A stretch of 23,294 bases of DNA from JAENVT01 sp031404635 (GCA_031404635.1 JANNHY010000285.1:1-23294); one strand, 5' to 3'; shown: positions 6,261 through 15,418, counted from the stretch's first letter. Translations and numbers: made by a program. Notes: generated from the letters alone by a model not told the origin.

Positions 6261-7505
6261 CCTCCGCGGGGCGCGCCGACGCCTCGCCCACCGGTCGAAG
6301 GTGATGGCGGCAAAAACGACGATCGCCGGTTCGGCGGACGATCGAATGCGATGGCCCCCGTAGAACACGACGGTCGTCGCCAGAGCGACCACGACCGGAA
6401 TCAGCATTACGGCACGGTCGCGGCGCCGGGTCGACATCGCCCCGAACCCGGCGATCGGCGCAAGCACCCAGAACGAGAACACCCCTGCCCACGACGCCCA
6501 CCGCTCACGGTCCTCGCCGACGTCTTGGTGGACGAGGTTGTCGAGGGCGTACAGGTCGAGCGACCTGGCCACCCGCTTGACCGTCACGATCGGCACTCTG
6601 GTCAGGTTGTGACGCACGTAGCTGAGGGCCTGGCGACGCTGACGTGCAGACCTCATCGACGGGTCCTCGTTCGGCCTCGTCCCCCGATCGTTGAGCACAC
6701 AAAACAGTGACCACCCGCCCTGCACCGGGCCGTAGTAGGCCTCGTCACAATTGGCACCCAGCAATGCCGGGCCTTCATTCGTGGTCAGCAACACCGGGCG
6801 TTCGAAGCGGGCGAGGTTGAAGATCATCCATGGCAGTATCAACGCGACGGCGACCCCGCTCGCGCAGGCCACATGCCTCAACGGCCGCAGACCGGATCGC
6901 CGGCTCGTGACCCCCATCACCAGGGCCGCGGCAGGGACGAAGAGCACGATTTCGCTGCGCGCCAGCGCACCGAGGCCGACGACCGCACCGACTGATGCCG
7001 CGGTGCGCATCGCCGGGTTGCTGGTCCAGGTGAGTAGCGCCCACAGCGCGAGCGAAATCAGTAGGCAGCTGACACTCTCCGACATCACCAGCCCGTCGTT
7101 GATCCACAGGTTCGGGTAGACAGCGGCGATGACCCCGGCAATCAAGCCGACCCGGTCTCCTCCGACCCGGCGGGCGACGACTGCGATAATCGCGACAGTT
7201 GCCGTTCCGCAGACCACCGTGACCATCCGCTGCCGGTTGATCGGGTCGCTTCCCCAGCTGACGACGGCCATGAGCGTCGACGTCAGCGGGCCGTGCTCGG
7301 CGCCCGGCTGATCGGCGAACACCTCGCGAAACCACACACCGTGAGCCAGTTGGCGAGCCTGGGCGCTGTAGTACAGCGAGTCGTTGAGTAGCAGTGGTCG
7401 ATTCCACCTGCTTGCCAACAGGCGAACTACCCTGAGCAACGCCGCGCCGGCCACGACCGCCGTCAGGCTCGTTCGGAAGTCTCGCCTGAGACCGATTTCG
7501 CCCAC
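6240..7505 (-). CDS. GT-C membrane glycosyltransferase, GT39/ArnT-like
   Basis: This 421-residue polytopic protein resembles the ArnT/PMT-type GT-C superfamily, which transfers sugars from polyprenyl-phosphate donors on the outer face of the membrane. After the first membrane helix, the loop has LLLNDSLYYSAQARQLAHG, where Asp42 is in the place of the GT-C catalytic acid. IAAVYPNLWINDGLVMSES and GLGALARSEIVLFVPAAAL are family-type helices. The later extracytoplasmic part carries NC-x2-AY-x-G-x3-G-x-W-x3-C, a 15-residue Cys-to-Cys spacing also found in the large protein at 18114. Translation starts at GTG 7505 with no visible Shine-Dalgarno. A TAGCCT element (7519-7514, minus strand) lies 8 nt upstream, fitting leaderless transcription. 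The gene converges with the sigma/anti-sigma pair and diverges from the DNA glycosylase gene. Donor and acceptor are unknown. Confidence 0.8.
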   Translation of the reverse strand: MGEIGLRRDFRTSLTAVVAGAALLRVVRLLASRWNRPLLLNDSLYYSAQARQLAHGVWFREVFADQPGAEHGPLTSTLMAVVSWGSDPINRQRMVTVVCGTATVAIIAVVARRVGGDRVGLIAGVIAAVYPNLWINDGLVMSESVSCLLISLALWALLTWTSNPAMRTAASVGAVVGLGALARSEIVLFVPAAALVMGVTSRRSGLRPLRHVACASGVAVALILPWMIFNLARFERPVLLTTNEGPALLGANCDEAYYGPVQGGWSLFCVLNDRGTRPNEDPSMRSARQRRQALSYVRHNLTRVPIVTVKRVARSLDLYALDNLVHQDVGEDRERWASWAGVFSFWVLAPIAGFGAMSTRRRDRAVMLIPVVVALATTVVFYGGHRIRSSAEPAIVVFAAITFDRWARRRRAPRRNSYGSV

Positions 7506-7513
7506 GGGCGGCG

Positions 7514-7519
7514 AGGCTA
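7514..7519 (-). promoter_or_regulatory. Putative -10 element (TAGCCT) for a leaderless transcript
   Basis: TAGCCT on the minus strand fits the actinobacterial TANNNT -10 consensus and ends 8 nt before the GTG start at 7505. Initiation about 7 nt downstream would place the first base at or next to the start codon. No -35 box is evident and no Shine-Dalgarno precedes the gene. The element lies in the 48-bp divergent gap. Confidence 0.4.
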
Positions 7520-7553
7520 GTGCCGGCTACGGCAGCGCAGCGGAGAGTGCCCT

Positions 7554-8480
7554 GTGAGACCGGCTTGCTACCGTCGCCTCGTGGCCAGAGCGTTGAGCAC
7601 CGCAGGAGGACGCGGATCGATAGCGGCTTGCCTGTCGGCCTATCGATTCGGCACGGCTGATCCGACGACCCGGCTCGCCAACGGTGAATTCTGGAGAGCG
7701 TCGTTCACCCCGGCCGGTTCGGCCACTCTGCGACTGGCGTGGAGCACCGCCGGGATCGAAGCCGAGGCTTGGGGGGCAGGCAAGCAGTGGATGCTGGAGC
7801 GGGTGGCGGCGATGACCGGCCAGCTCGACCCCGGCTACGTATTCGAGGATGCTCATCCGGCCGTGCTGCGCGCCCAGCGGAATCATCCCAACGTTCGCTT
7901 CGGTGCCAGCCACACCTTGTTCCACGAACTGCTACCGACGATCATCGGCCAACGGATCACCGCCGGTGAAGCGATTCGACAATGGCACCTGCTGTGTTGT
8001 CGCCTTGGCGAGCCCGCGCCGGGGCCCGCACCAGATTTGTTGCTGCCGCCATCGCCGGCCGCGCTCATCGGGCGACCGGCGTGGTGGTTCCATCCCCTCG
8101 GCATCGAGGCCAAACGTGCAGAGGCGCTGCGAGCCGTGGCCAGGCACGCCGAAAAGTTGTGGGCATGGGTCGAGCTACCGAGGGCGGATGTCGAGGCCAA
8201 ATTGGCCCTGCTTCCAGGTGTCGGGGCGTGGACGATCGGCTCGGTGATGGTCTCGGCGATGGGTGACCCCGATGCCGTGCCGGTCGGCGATTTCCACCTC
8301 AAGAACCTGGTCTCGTACGCCCTCGCCGACGAACCGCGGGGCACAGACCAACGCATGCTCGAGTTGCTCGCGCCGTACGCCGGCCAGCGGGGCAGGGTTG
8401 TTCGATTACTGCAGCTCGGTGGGCGCCCGCCGCCCAGGTTCGGCCCTCGTCACCGAATCTTGCCCATGGCGCGGTGGTGA
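7554..8480 (+). CDS. DNA-3-methyladenine glycosylase-like HhH-GPD protein (AlkA type)
   Basis: This 308-residue protein belongs to the HhH-GPD superfamily of base-excision repair glycosylases and most resembles the AlkA/DNA-3-methyladenine glycosylase II branch. The helix-hairpin-helix is at residues 219-231 (LLPGVGAWTIGSV), and the catalytic Asp is Asp246 in AVPVGDFHLKN. HELLPTIIGQRIT is the usual first helix of the HhH-GPD fold (LxxxIxxQQIS type). No C-terminal Cys-rich cluster is present, so it is not an EndoIII/MutY-type Fe-S enzyme. The start GTG 7554 has a good Shine-Dalgarno (GGAGAG at 7542-7547); GTG 7581 is an alternative. Its last codons overlap a possible start of the following mannosyltransferase gene. 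A repair enzyme among glycan genes probably reflects simple adjacency. Confidence 0.85.
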   Translation: MRPACYRRLVARALSTAGGRGSIAACLSAYRFGTADPTTRLANGEFWRASFTPAGSATLRLAWSTAGIEAEAWGAGKQWMLERVAAMTGQLDPGYVFEDAHPAVLRAQRNHPNVRFGASHTLFHELLPTIIGQRITAGEAIRQWHLLCCRLGEPAPGPAPDLLLPPSPAALIGRPAWWFHPLGIEAKRAEALRAVARHAEKLWAWVELPRADVEAKLALLPGVGAWTIGSVMVSAMGDPDAVPVGDFHLKNLVSYALADEPRGTDQRMLELLAPYAGQRGRVVRLLQLGGRPPPRFGPRHRILPMARW

Positions 8481-8490
8481 TCGGTGCCTC

Positions 8491-8499
8491 TGTTAGCTT
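8491..8499 (+). promoter_or_regulatory. Putative extended -10 promoter element for the PIG-V/AftD unit
   Basis: TGTTAGCTT combines a TG dinucleotide with a TANNNT-type -10 (TAGCTT, 8494-8499). It lies just after the glycosylase stop (8480) and 31 nt before ATG 8531, where it could drive the mannosyltransferase and AftD-like genes. There is no clear -35 hexamer. The call rests on sequence similarity and position only. Confidence 0.3.
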
Positions 8500-8530
8500 C
8501 ACGTCCGGCCTCCCGGCCCGTCGACGAACA

Positions 8531-9769
8531 ATGACAGAGACTCTCGGTTCACAGAACGCTGCCGTCGACGACACGTCGGCAACCTGGCATCGCATCCTGC
8601 GCAAGGTCGGATTGGTCTACATCTATTCGCGGCTATGCGTGCTAGCCGGCGCGGCGATCGTGGCTGCCGAACTGCGCGCCGACCTGAACCAGGTCAAGGG
8701 AATTCCCGACGTGCCCTTTGCCGACCCGCATATCGCCGGGCGGCCGGTCCCGACGTCTGCCCTGGCGCCGATGCTCGACGTTCTGTCGTCGTGGGACGGC
8801 ATCTGGTACCTGCGCATTGTCCGCATCGGCTATCCACGCCACGTGCAGGCGAACGTCACCTACTTCGTCGCCGACGCCCGAGCGGCCTTTTTCCCGACCT
8901 ATCCCATGCTTGTCAGGGCAGTCGACAAGCTGCTGCCCGGTGGCGATACGACGGCAGCGCTGTTCACCAATTTCGTGCTCGGCGCCATCGCCATCTTGTT
9001 GCTCGGTGTGCTCGCCAGACGCCTGTATGGCGAACAGGTCGCGGCGAAGGCCATGGTCCTCGGGGCGATGTTCCCAGGCAGCTTCGTGCTCTCGTTCGCC
9101 TATACCGAGGCGCTTCTGTTGGTGTTCGCCATGGGTTGCCTGTTGTGCTTGGTGTCACAGCAATGGGTCGCCGCCGGGCTGCTCGCCGCCCTCGGCACGG
9201 CGACACGACCGAACGGATTGGCGCTGGTTGTGGCGTGCGCAGTCGCCGCCGTGATCGCCATTCGCCAACAGCGCGCCTGGAGGTCGCTGGCCGCGCCGAT
9301 CCTTGCTCCGCTGGGGTTCGTCGCTTTTCAGCTGTGGCTGGGTCGCCATACCGGCGAGGCCGGGGTGTGGTTCCGGGTGCAAAGCGAGGCGTGGGGTGAG
9401 GGTGCCAGTTATGGATTGACCGCTATCCGCAAGACGTTCGAGGCCTTTGCCAGCCCGCTGACCTCGCCGACCAACCTCATCACGGCAGCGTCGGTGCTGT
9501 CGATGGCGCTGATGATCCATTTCGCGTGGCACAAGCGCGTGCCGCTGCCGATGGTGGCCTACAGCGCCGGCATCTTGGCTCTGATGCTGTTGCCGAACAC
9601 GGTCACTGCCCGTCCGAGGTTCTTGTATACGGCCTTTCCGCTGTTCATCTCGGCGGCCGCGTTCCTCCACTCCGTGCGGCGTGATTGGTGGCCGTACGTG
9701 ATCGGTGCCTGCAGCGCCGGACTCGTTGCCTTGACCGCTCTATACGGCGTCTTCGGGGCGATTCCGTGA
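8531..9769 (+). CDS. PIG-V-like polyprenol-phosphate-mannose-dependent mannosyltransferase
   Basis: This 412-residue polytopic GT-C protein is related to PIG-V (GPI mannosyltransferase 2) and its bacterial homologues, which use polyprenyl-phosphate mannose on the outer membrane face. After a first membrane helix, the loop reads VLSSWDGIWYLRIVRIGYP, the PIG-V WDxxWY signature with the presumed catalytic Asp89. It is followed by AAFFPTYPMLVRAV, matching the FFPLYP motif, and TATRPNGL at about 224-230, matching the SRSNG-type motif. The frame also opens at GTG 8474, which would overlap the glycosylase gene by 7 nt and add 19 Arg-containing, non-membrane residues; I prefer ATG 8531, without a strong Shine-Dalgarno. 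The stop overlaps the AftD-like gene as GTGA. A polyprenol-phosphate mannose synthase is encoded at the right edge of the window and could supply the donor. Confidence 0.8.
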   Translation: MTETLGSQNAAVDDTSATWHRILRKVGLVYIYSRLCVLAGAAIVAAELRADLNQVKGIPDVPFADPHIAGRPVPTSALAPMLDVLSSWDGIWYLRIVRIGYPRHVQANVTYFVADARAAFFPTYPMLVRAVDKLLPGGDTTAALFTNFVLGAIAILLLGVLARRLYGEQVAAKAMVLGAMFPGSFVLSFAYTEALLLVFAMGCLLCLVSQQWVAAGLLAALGTATRPNGLALVVACAVAAVIAIRQQRAWRSLAAPILAPLGFVAFQLWLGRHTGEAGVWFRVQSEAWGEGASYGLTAIRKTFEAFASPLTSPTNLITAASVLSMALMIHFAWHKRVPLPMVAYSAGILALMLLPNTVTARPRFLYTAFPLFISAAAFLHSVRRDWWPYVIGACSAGLVALTALYGVFGAIP

Positions 9770-12700
9770 CGTGGCGGCGCCACATGCCGGGCCAACGGCT
9801 CGGCGTGTGGGCGCTGGCGCTGCTCGCCTATCTTCCTGCGCTGCTCGCCGCTCCCGGGCGGATGCCGAGTGACACCAAGCTCTACCTGTATCTCGACCCG
9901 GGCCGGTTGATTTCTGATTCGCCGTACACCTGGGACAACCGGCAGTTCGGCGGATGGGTTCCTCATCAGACGGTCACCTACTTGTGGCCTTCAGGTCCGT
10001 GGTACTGGGTGTTCGACCAACTCGGCGTGCCGGACTGGGTCGCCCACCGACTGTGGATCGCCACGCTGTTGTTCAGCGGTGGTCTCGGTGTGCGCTGGGC
10101 ATCTCGACACCTCGGGCTCGCAGGCGTGGGTGCGATCACTGCGGCGTTCGTCTACCAACTCTCGCCCTACATTCTCCCCTACCTGTCGCGCACCTCGCTG
10201 ATGCTGCTGCCGTGGGCATCAGTCGGCTGGCTGGTCGGGTTGACGATCCGCTCGGCAACGCGCACGAGATGGCGTGATCCGGCGATATTCGCCCTGGTGA
10301 TCCTCACCGTCGGGTCACCGAACGCGACCGCGCTGGCGATGATCGCTCCGGCGCCGGTGTTGTGGCTGGCCCACGCCGCCTGGCAGCGATCGATCTCGTG
10401 GCGGCGAGCGATCACCACGGCGCTGCGCATCGGCGGCTTGAGCCTCGGCGTGTCGCTGTGGTGGATTGCGATGCTCGTCGTGCAGAGTCGCCACGGCGCC
10501 GACGTGTTGTCGTATTCAGAAACACTCGAGGCGGTGTCGTTCACCTCGGTGAGCACAGAGACCCTACGCGGACTTGGCTACTGGCTGTTCTACATCCGCG
10601 ACCCCTACGGATTTGCCACGAGCGCGTCGGCCGACTACCTGGAATCCGGACGGATCATCGTGGTCGGGTTTGCCTTGCTGGCCTGCTGTGTGGCCGGTAT
10701 CGCCCTGACGCGGTGGAGCCAGCGACGTTATGCCGCGCTGCTCGTGTTCGTCGGCATCGTCCTGGCCGTCGGCGTTCACCCGATCGCCGATCCATCCCCG
10801 CTGATGTCAGGATTGGCAACGTCGTCACGCTCGACGCTGTCGCTGGCGATCCGCAGCAGTACCCGGGCGCTGCCATTGAGCAATCTCGGCCTCGCCCTTG
10901 GTGCGGGTGCGCTGGCAACAGCTGTTTCGGCGCTGGTCGTACGGCATCGGCCGCGGCTTTCCAACCTCGCGGCAGCGTTCATCATCGGGTTGGCGATCAT
11001 CAACCTGCCCGCACTGTTCGATGGTGGATTTGTCGACCCGGCGCTGGAACGCGACCAGGACCCTCCGTCGTCTTGGCGCCAGGCAGCGGACACGCTCGAT
11101 GCAGGCTCGATGGAGCATCGCGTCATGCAGTTGCCGGGTGCCGAGTTCGGAGCGTTCCGCTGGGGCTATACGGTCGATCCGCCACTCCCCGGCCTGACGG
11201 AAAAGCCGTTGATCACCCGCGACCTGCTGCCACTCGGGTCGCCCGCGGCCATGGATCTGCTCTATGCCCTCGACGACCGCGCCCAGGCGAACACCCTCGA
11301 TCCTGCGTCGATCGCCCCCATCGCTCGCTTCTTCGGGGCCGACACGATCTGGGTGAGCAACGACATGGCCTTCGACCGGTTTCGAACGCCGCGGCCCGAG
11401 CACACCCACGCCCTGTTTGCTGCCCAGCCGGGAGGTCTCGGAGAACCGCTGCCGTTCGGCACGCCGGTCGCCAACGTGGCCGACCTGGCGACCCTCGACG
11501 AGACCGCGTTGGCCAATGACGCGATCGGCCGGCCATTGCCGCCGGTCGAACTCGTGAAGGTTGACGACCCGGTCGCGATGATTCGCGCCGCTTCACGCCT
11601 CGTCGTACTGTCCGGCAGCGGCGACGGCGTGGTCGATGCTGCTGCCGCCGGGCTTCTTCACGGCGACGAGGCCGTTCTGTATGCCGCTGACCTGCGCGGC
11701 GACGATCAACTCGACGACGCCGACCTCGTGATCGTCACCGACTCGAATCGAGATCGGGCTCACCAATGGCGCGGCACACAAGACGTCGTCGGCTTCACCG
11801 AATCCGGCGGCCCGGCCGCCGACGTGCTGCAACCCGACAGTGCTGATCAGCGCTTGCCCGTTTTTGCCGACCAGGCAGCCGAGGATCAGACCACTGCCTT
11901 CGTCGAGGGGTTGGAGGTTCGGGCCACGAGTTACGGCGAGCCGTTCGCCTACCGTCCGGAGGATCGACCGTCTATGGCTGTCGACGGCGACCTGGCCACG
12001 GCGTGGCTCGTCGGTGACAGGTTCGATCCGGTTGGGGAAAGCCTCGAGATTTCTGGTGATGTCTCCGAGCTGTCGTTGCTGCAATCACAGCAACTCGGTG
12101 CGTCACGGATGATCTCGTCGGTGCGTTTGGATTTCGATGACGCCGACGCGCAATTCGTCGAGCTCGACGACACGTCGTTGCAGGGCAGTGGTCAACGGAT
12201 GGATGTGCCGCCTGGGTCGACATTCGTGCGGATCACGATCACTGCCATCGCGACACGTCCCGGTGGAACCGACCCGGGTGGGTCGGCCGTCGGGTTCGCC
12301 GACCTCGGCCTCGGTGCACATCGTGAGGTGGTCCGCCTGCCGGCGAACGCAACGGCGGTCTCGGCGGAAACCCCGCTGGCCTTGGTATTGACGCGACTGC
12401 GTACCGATCCACTCAACCGATGGCGCAGCGACCCCGAACCGCTGGTCGTCCGCGAGTTCACGCTCGACTCGGATCGCAGCCTCGCGGCGCGGTTCACCCT
12501 CCGCCGCAACGCGCGGACATCCGATGACGTGATCAACCACCTGGCCGGGGTCGACACGGCAACCTCCAACCGTCGACTGACCGGCGATCCGGGATCTACT
12601 GCGGCACATGCGATCGACGGCGACCCCGTGACCGCATGGACGTCACCGTTCTCCAACGTGATCGGCTCGACTTTGACGATCGCCTTGGATTCGGCGGTTG

Positions 12701-13929
12701 CGACCTCCTCGTTGGTGTTGACGCAACCCGTCGACGAACGCCACAGCGCGATCACCCGCGTCGTCGTGACCGTCGCCGACGTGTCGACCGTCGTCGACGT
12801 TGCGCCCCCCGACGACAAGGGTCGCAGCACGATCGAGTTTCCCGCAGTCGCTGCACCGTCGTTGTCGTTGACCATCGACGAAATCGCGCCGCGCACCACG
12901 GTCGACCGGCGATACGCCGAAACCACCGTACTTCCTGGCGCGATAAGCGAGATCGAGGCCCCGTCGATCGCTGGCGCGCGGCCGGCCGTCACGCAACCGG
13001 AGTGCAGGACCGATCTCGTCGAGATCGACGGAGACCCGCTGGCGGTGTCGGTGGACGGGGGCGCGATCAGCAGACTGCTTGCCGGTGCAGCGGTGGATGT
13101 CGAACCGTGCAACTCGGCGGAGATGCATCTGGCGGCCGGCACGCATCGCCTGTCGACCACGGCCGGCGTGGCTACAGGGCTTGATGTCGATCAGATCGTG
13201 CTGCGCAGCGCAGAACCGGCTGACCCGACCTCGCAACCGACGGTGACAACGCAACGCAACCGCACGACGCGCATCGCCACGGTCACCGACTGCCCGGACG
13301 GGTGCATGCTGATCCTCGGCGAGGGCTACAACGACGGCTGGCAGGCGAGCGTTGGCACCACCGATCTCGGCGCCCCGCGGCAGATCTCTGGCGGGTTCAA
13401 CGGCTGGCAGTTGGCCGGCGCGACCTCACCGGTCACCGTGACGATGACATGGGCGCCACAGCGAACGATGTGGATCGGCATGGCCTTGGCTGCCCTCGCC
13501 GTGGTGGCCTGCGCCGCGCTGATCTGGCGCGACCGGGCCTACGCCGAGATGCACACACCGACCGCCCCGCTGCTGAACTGGCCGATCGCAGCCGTTGGGC
13601 GTCGCCGATCCGCCGCTGCAGCAGCAGCGCTCGTCGTGCTCGCCTTCGTGACCATCTCTCCCAGGTACGCAATGCTGGCCGCAGTCGTCGGTCTCGCCAT
13701 CGTCCTCCTCAGACGTCCGCTCATAGCCGGTGCGGCGTCGCTCGTGCTGATCTCGGCGCTGGCTGCGGTGATTGTCCGGCGGCAGCTCCGCTATCGCCTC
13801 GTGGCCAACCCGTCGTGGCCGGCAGCGTTCGACGACCTGCATCGCTTGGGACTGCTCGTTGTCGTCTTGTTACTGGCTTCGACCATTGTCGATGATTGCC
13901 CGGCGGACGGCACAGGGCCACTAAAGTGA
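9766..13929 (+). CDS. aftD: AftD-like alpha-(1->3)-arabinofuranosyltransferase (DUF3367 family)
   Basis: This 1387-residue membrane protein is homologous to AftD, which in mycobacteria transfers arabinofuranose from decaprenyl-phosphoryl-arabinose onto arabinan chains. The N-terminal GT-C module (about 10-420) has SDTKLYLYLDPGRLI with the presumed catalytic Asp36, then the AftD-type segments YLWPSGPWYWV, LSLGVSLWWIAML and TLRGLGYWLFYI. The extracytoplasmic part holds FRWGYTVDPPL and PLITRDLLPLGS, conserved in AftD. Two discoidin/F5-8C-like carbohydrate-binding modules follow, marked by MAVDGDLATAWLV (near 737) and HAIDGDPVTAWTS (near 947). A C-terminal LGEGYNDGWQASV/GWQLAGATS segment precedes membrane helices from about 1235. 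GTG 9766 overlaps the upstream stop (GTGA); ATG 9784 is an alternative. Length matches mycobacterial AftD (about 1400). Whether the acceptor here is an arabinan is unknown. Confidence 0.85.
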   Translation: MTWRRHMPGQRLGVWALALLAYLPALLAAPGRMPSDTKLYLYLDPGRLISDSPYTWDNRQFGGWVPHQTVTYLWPSGPWYWVFDQLGVPDWVAHRLWIATLLFSGGLGVRWASRHLGLAGVGAITAAFVYQLSPYILPYLSRTSLMLLPWASVGWLVGLTIRSATRTRWRDPAIFALVILTVGSPNATALAMIAPAPVLWLAHAAWQRSISWRRAITTALRIGGLSLGVSLWWIAMLVVQSRHGADVLSYSETLEAVSFTSVSTETLRGLGYWLFYIRDPYGFATSASADYLESGRIIVVGFALLACCVAGIALTRWSQRRYAALLVFVGIVLAVGVHPIADPSPLMSGLATSSRSTLSLAIRSSTRALPLSNLGLALGAGALATAVSALVVRHRPRLSNLAAAFIIGLAIINLPALFDGGFVDPALERDQDPPSSWRQAADTLDAGSMEHRVMQLPGAEFGAFRWGYTVDPPLPGLTEKPLITRDLLPLGSPAAMDLLYALDDRAQANTLDPASIAPIARFFGADTIWVSNDMAFDRFRTPRPEHTHALFAAQPGGLGEPLPFGTPVANVADLATLDETALANDAIGRPLPPVELVKVDDPVAMIRAASRLVVLSGSGDGVVDAAAAGLLHGDEAVLYAADLRGDDQLDDADLVIVTDSNRDRAHQWRGTQDVVGFTESGGPAADVLQPDSADQRLPVFADQAAEDQTTAFVEGLEVRATSYGEPFAYRPEDRPSMAVDGDLATAWLVGDRFDPVGESLEISGDVSELSLLQSQQLGASRMISSVRLDFDDADAQFVELDDTSLQGSGQRMDVPPGSTFVRITITAIATRPGGTDPGGSAVGFADLGLGAHREVVRLPANATAVSAETPLALVLTRLRTDPLNRWRSDPEPLVVREFTLDSDRSLAARFTLRRNARTSDDVINHLAGVDTATSNRRLTGDPGSTAAHAIDGDPVTAWTSPFSNVIGSTLTIALDSAVATSSLVLTQPVDERHSAITRVVVTVADVSTVVDVAPPDDKGRSTIEFPAVAAPSLSLTIDEIAPRTTVDRRYAETTVLPGAISEIEAPSIAGARPAVTQPECRTDLVEIDGDPLAVSVDGGAISRLLAGAAVDVEPCNSAEMHLAAGTHRLSTTAGVATGLDVDQIVLRSAEPADPTSQPTVTTQRNRTTRIATVTDCPDGCMLILGEGYNDGWQASVGTTDLGAPRQISGGFNGWQLAGATSPVTVTMTWAPQRTMWIGMALAALAVVACAALIWRDRAYAEMHTPTAPLLNWPIAAVGRRRSAAAAAALVVLAFVTISPRYAMLAAVVGLAIVLLRRPLIAGAASLVLISALAAVIVRRQLRYRLVANPSWPAAFDDLHRLGLLVVVLLLASTIVDDCPADGTGPLK
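13922..13927 (+). promoter_or_regulatory. Putative -10 element (TAAAGT) for a leaderless GT2 transcript
   Basis: TAAAGT fits the TANNNT consensus and ends 8 nt before GTG 13936. It overlaps the last codons of the AftD-like gene (stop 13927-13929). The GT2 gene lacks an obvious Shine-Dalgarno, so initiation at or next to the GTG is plausible and would give this gene its own transcript inside the cluster. Confidence 0.4.
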
Positions 13930-13935
13930 TGACTT

Positions 13936-14658
13936 GTGTCACACGAGCCGCGACCATGCCTTTCGGTCATCGTGCCGTGCTACAACGAGCAGGGCACGAT
14001 CTTGACGTTGCTCAAGCTTGTCGCCGACTCGCCGTGGGTCCGCGAGATCATCGTCGTCGACGACGGCTCGAGCGACGGCACACGCCAGGTTCTCGCCGAT
14101 GTCGATAACCCGGCCGTTCAGGTGATCCATCACCAGCGCAATCAGGGGAAAGGTGCGGCGTTGCGCACGGGCTTCCGGCACGCCACGTCCGACTACGTCA
14201 TCGTGCAAGATGCCGACCTCGAATACGACCCCAACGAGTTCGGTGAAATGTTGTCGCCGGTCCTCGACGACAAGGCCGACGTGGTCTTCGGGTCGCGGTT
14301 CGAATCGGGCCGCCCGCACCGTGTGTTGTACTTCTGGCACTCGCTGGGCAACAGGATGCTGACGCTCGCCTCGAACATGTTCACGGGCCTCAACCTGTCC
14401 GACATGGAGACCTGCTACAAGCTGTTTCGCCGTGAGGTCATCGAATCGATCACGATCGAAGAGGATCGATTCGGCTTCGAGCCTGAGATCACCGCCAAGG
14501 TGGCCAAGGGCGGATGGAGGATCTACGAAGTCGGCATCTCCTACTCGGGGCGTACCTATGCAGAAGGAAAGAAGATCGGCAGGCGAGACGCGGTCCGTGC
14601 CGTGTACTGCATCGTTCGTTACTCGAGGGTCGGCGACCGCTTTCGCCGCCGACATTGA
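13936..14658 (+). CDS. GT2 glycosyltransferase, polyprenyl-phosphate sugar synthase-like (DPM1 type)
   Basis: This 240-residue protein has a GT-A fold and should move a sugar from a nucleotide donor onto a polyprenyl phosphate at the cytoplasmic membrane face. LSVIVPCYNEQGTI opens the Rossmann-like half. VDDGSSDGT (about 41-49) and VQDADLEYDP (about 90-99) carry the nucleotide- and metal-binding acids. MFTGLNLSDMETCYKLFRREV and FGFEPEITAKVAKGG are characteristic of the DPM1/UDP-glucose-polyprenyl subgroup. There is no C-terminal membrane segment, so it resembles DPM1-like soluble forms rather than GtrB. GTG 13936 starts 6 nt after the AftD-like gene. The methyltransferase start follows the stop after one base. 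The sugar cannot be assigned from the motifs. Confidence 0.88.
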   Translation: MSHEPRPCLSVIVPCYNEQGTILTLLKLVADSPWVREIIVVDDGSSDGTRQVLADVDNPAVQVIHHQRNQGKGAALRTGFRHATSDYVIVQDADLEYDPNEFGEMLSPVLDDKADVVFGSRFESGRPHRVLYFWHSLGNRMLTLASNMFTGLNLSDMETCYKLFRREVIESITIEEDRFGFEPEITAKVAKGGWRIYEVGISYSGRTYAEGKKIGRRDAVRAVYCIVRYSRVGDRFRRRH

Positions 14659-14659
14659 G

Positions 14660-15418
14660 ATGGTCGCTGTGGTGAGAAGTTTTTTTCGGCGGGAGCCGAT
14701 CCCGCGGACCCCTGCGGCATTCGATGCCCCCGATTCGGGCTTGGACGCGGTCCTCGAAAACCTCGAGCAGGCCAAGAACTACACGGCCTGGATTCTGGAG
14801 CTGATCGCACCGCACGTCGGTGGGCGGATCCTCGAAGTTGGCGCCGGGCGCGGCACGTATTCCACCTACTTCGCCGAACACGGTCATCTCACCGCCCTCG
14901 AGCCGTCGAAAGCGCGCAGCGCCATGTTACGCGAGCGTCTCAAGGGTCACCCGAGCGCCACCGTGATCAACGCCCAGCTCGATGGCACCTGCGCTCCGGG
15001 TTCATACGACACGGTCGTGCTGCTCAACGTACTCGAACATATCCCAGACGACCGTCAGGCTCTCGGCGACATCTACGAGGCGCTGGCACCCGGCGGCAAG
15101 GTCGTGGTGTGGGTACCGGCCTTCGAAGCGTTGTACGGCAAGTTCGATCAGCGCATCGGCCACTACCGCAGGTATCGCCGTAACCAACTCGTGGCGCTCG
15201 TTGACAACGTCGGGTTCCATCAGGTGACGGCGAAGTACACCAACATGCCGGGGTTCGCCGCCTGGTGGTTGGTCGTGCGTGTGCTCGGACGGGCGCCGAC
15301 CGGTGGTCGGCTGGCGGCGGTGTACGACCGCTTCTTCGTTCCGGTCATCCGCCGGGTCGAGCGAGTGGTGCGACCCCCTGTCGGGCAGTCGCTGCTGGTC
15401 GTTGCGCAGCGGTCGTAG
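14660..15418 (+). CDS. Class I SAM-dependent methyltransferase
   Basis: This 252-residue protein has a Rossmann-fold methyltransferase core. Motif I is RILEVGAGRGTYS at about 56-68, the motif II acid is in ALEPSKAR, and motif IV-like LLNVLEHIPDD is followed by ALAPGGKVVVWVPA. NYTAWILELIAPH just before the core is often seen in methyltransferases encoded next to GT2 enzymes in glycan loci (recalled, not searched). YGKFDQRIGHYRRY is a conserved post-core segment of the same group. The frame is open upstream inside the GT2 gene, but ATG 14660 one base after its stop is the natural coupled start. The next gene begins immediately after the stop. A sugar or lipid-linked glycan is the likely substrate by context. 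Confidence 0.85.
   Translation: MVAVVRSFFRREPIPRTPAAFDAPDSGLDAVLENLEQAKNYTAWILELIAPHVGGRILEVGAGRGTYSTYFAEHGHLTALEPSKARSAMLRERLKGHPSATVINAQLDGTCAPGSYDTVVLLNVLEHIPDDRQALGDIYEALAPGGKVVVWVPAFEALYGKFDQRIGHYRRYRRNQLVALVDNVGFHQVTAKYTNMPGFAAWWLVVRVLGRAPTGGRLAAVYDRFFVPVIRRVERVVRPPVGQSLLVVAQRS

Noticed and set aside
7506..7553. Divergent gap searched for a -35 box or operator palindrome
   Set aside because: Apart from a TAGCCT element for the minus gene and a GGAGAG Shine-Dalgarno for the plus gene, nothing stands out in the 48 bases.
10362..11519. 385-residue plus-strand open frame
   Set aside because: Arg-rich shadow inside the AftD-like gene, with no start signal or domain.
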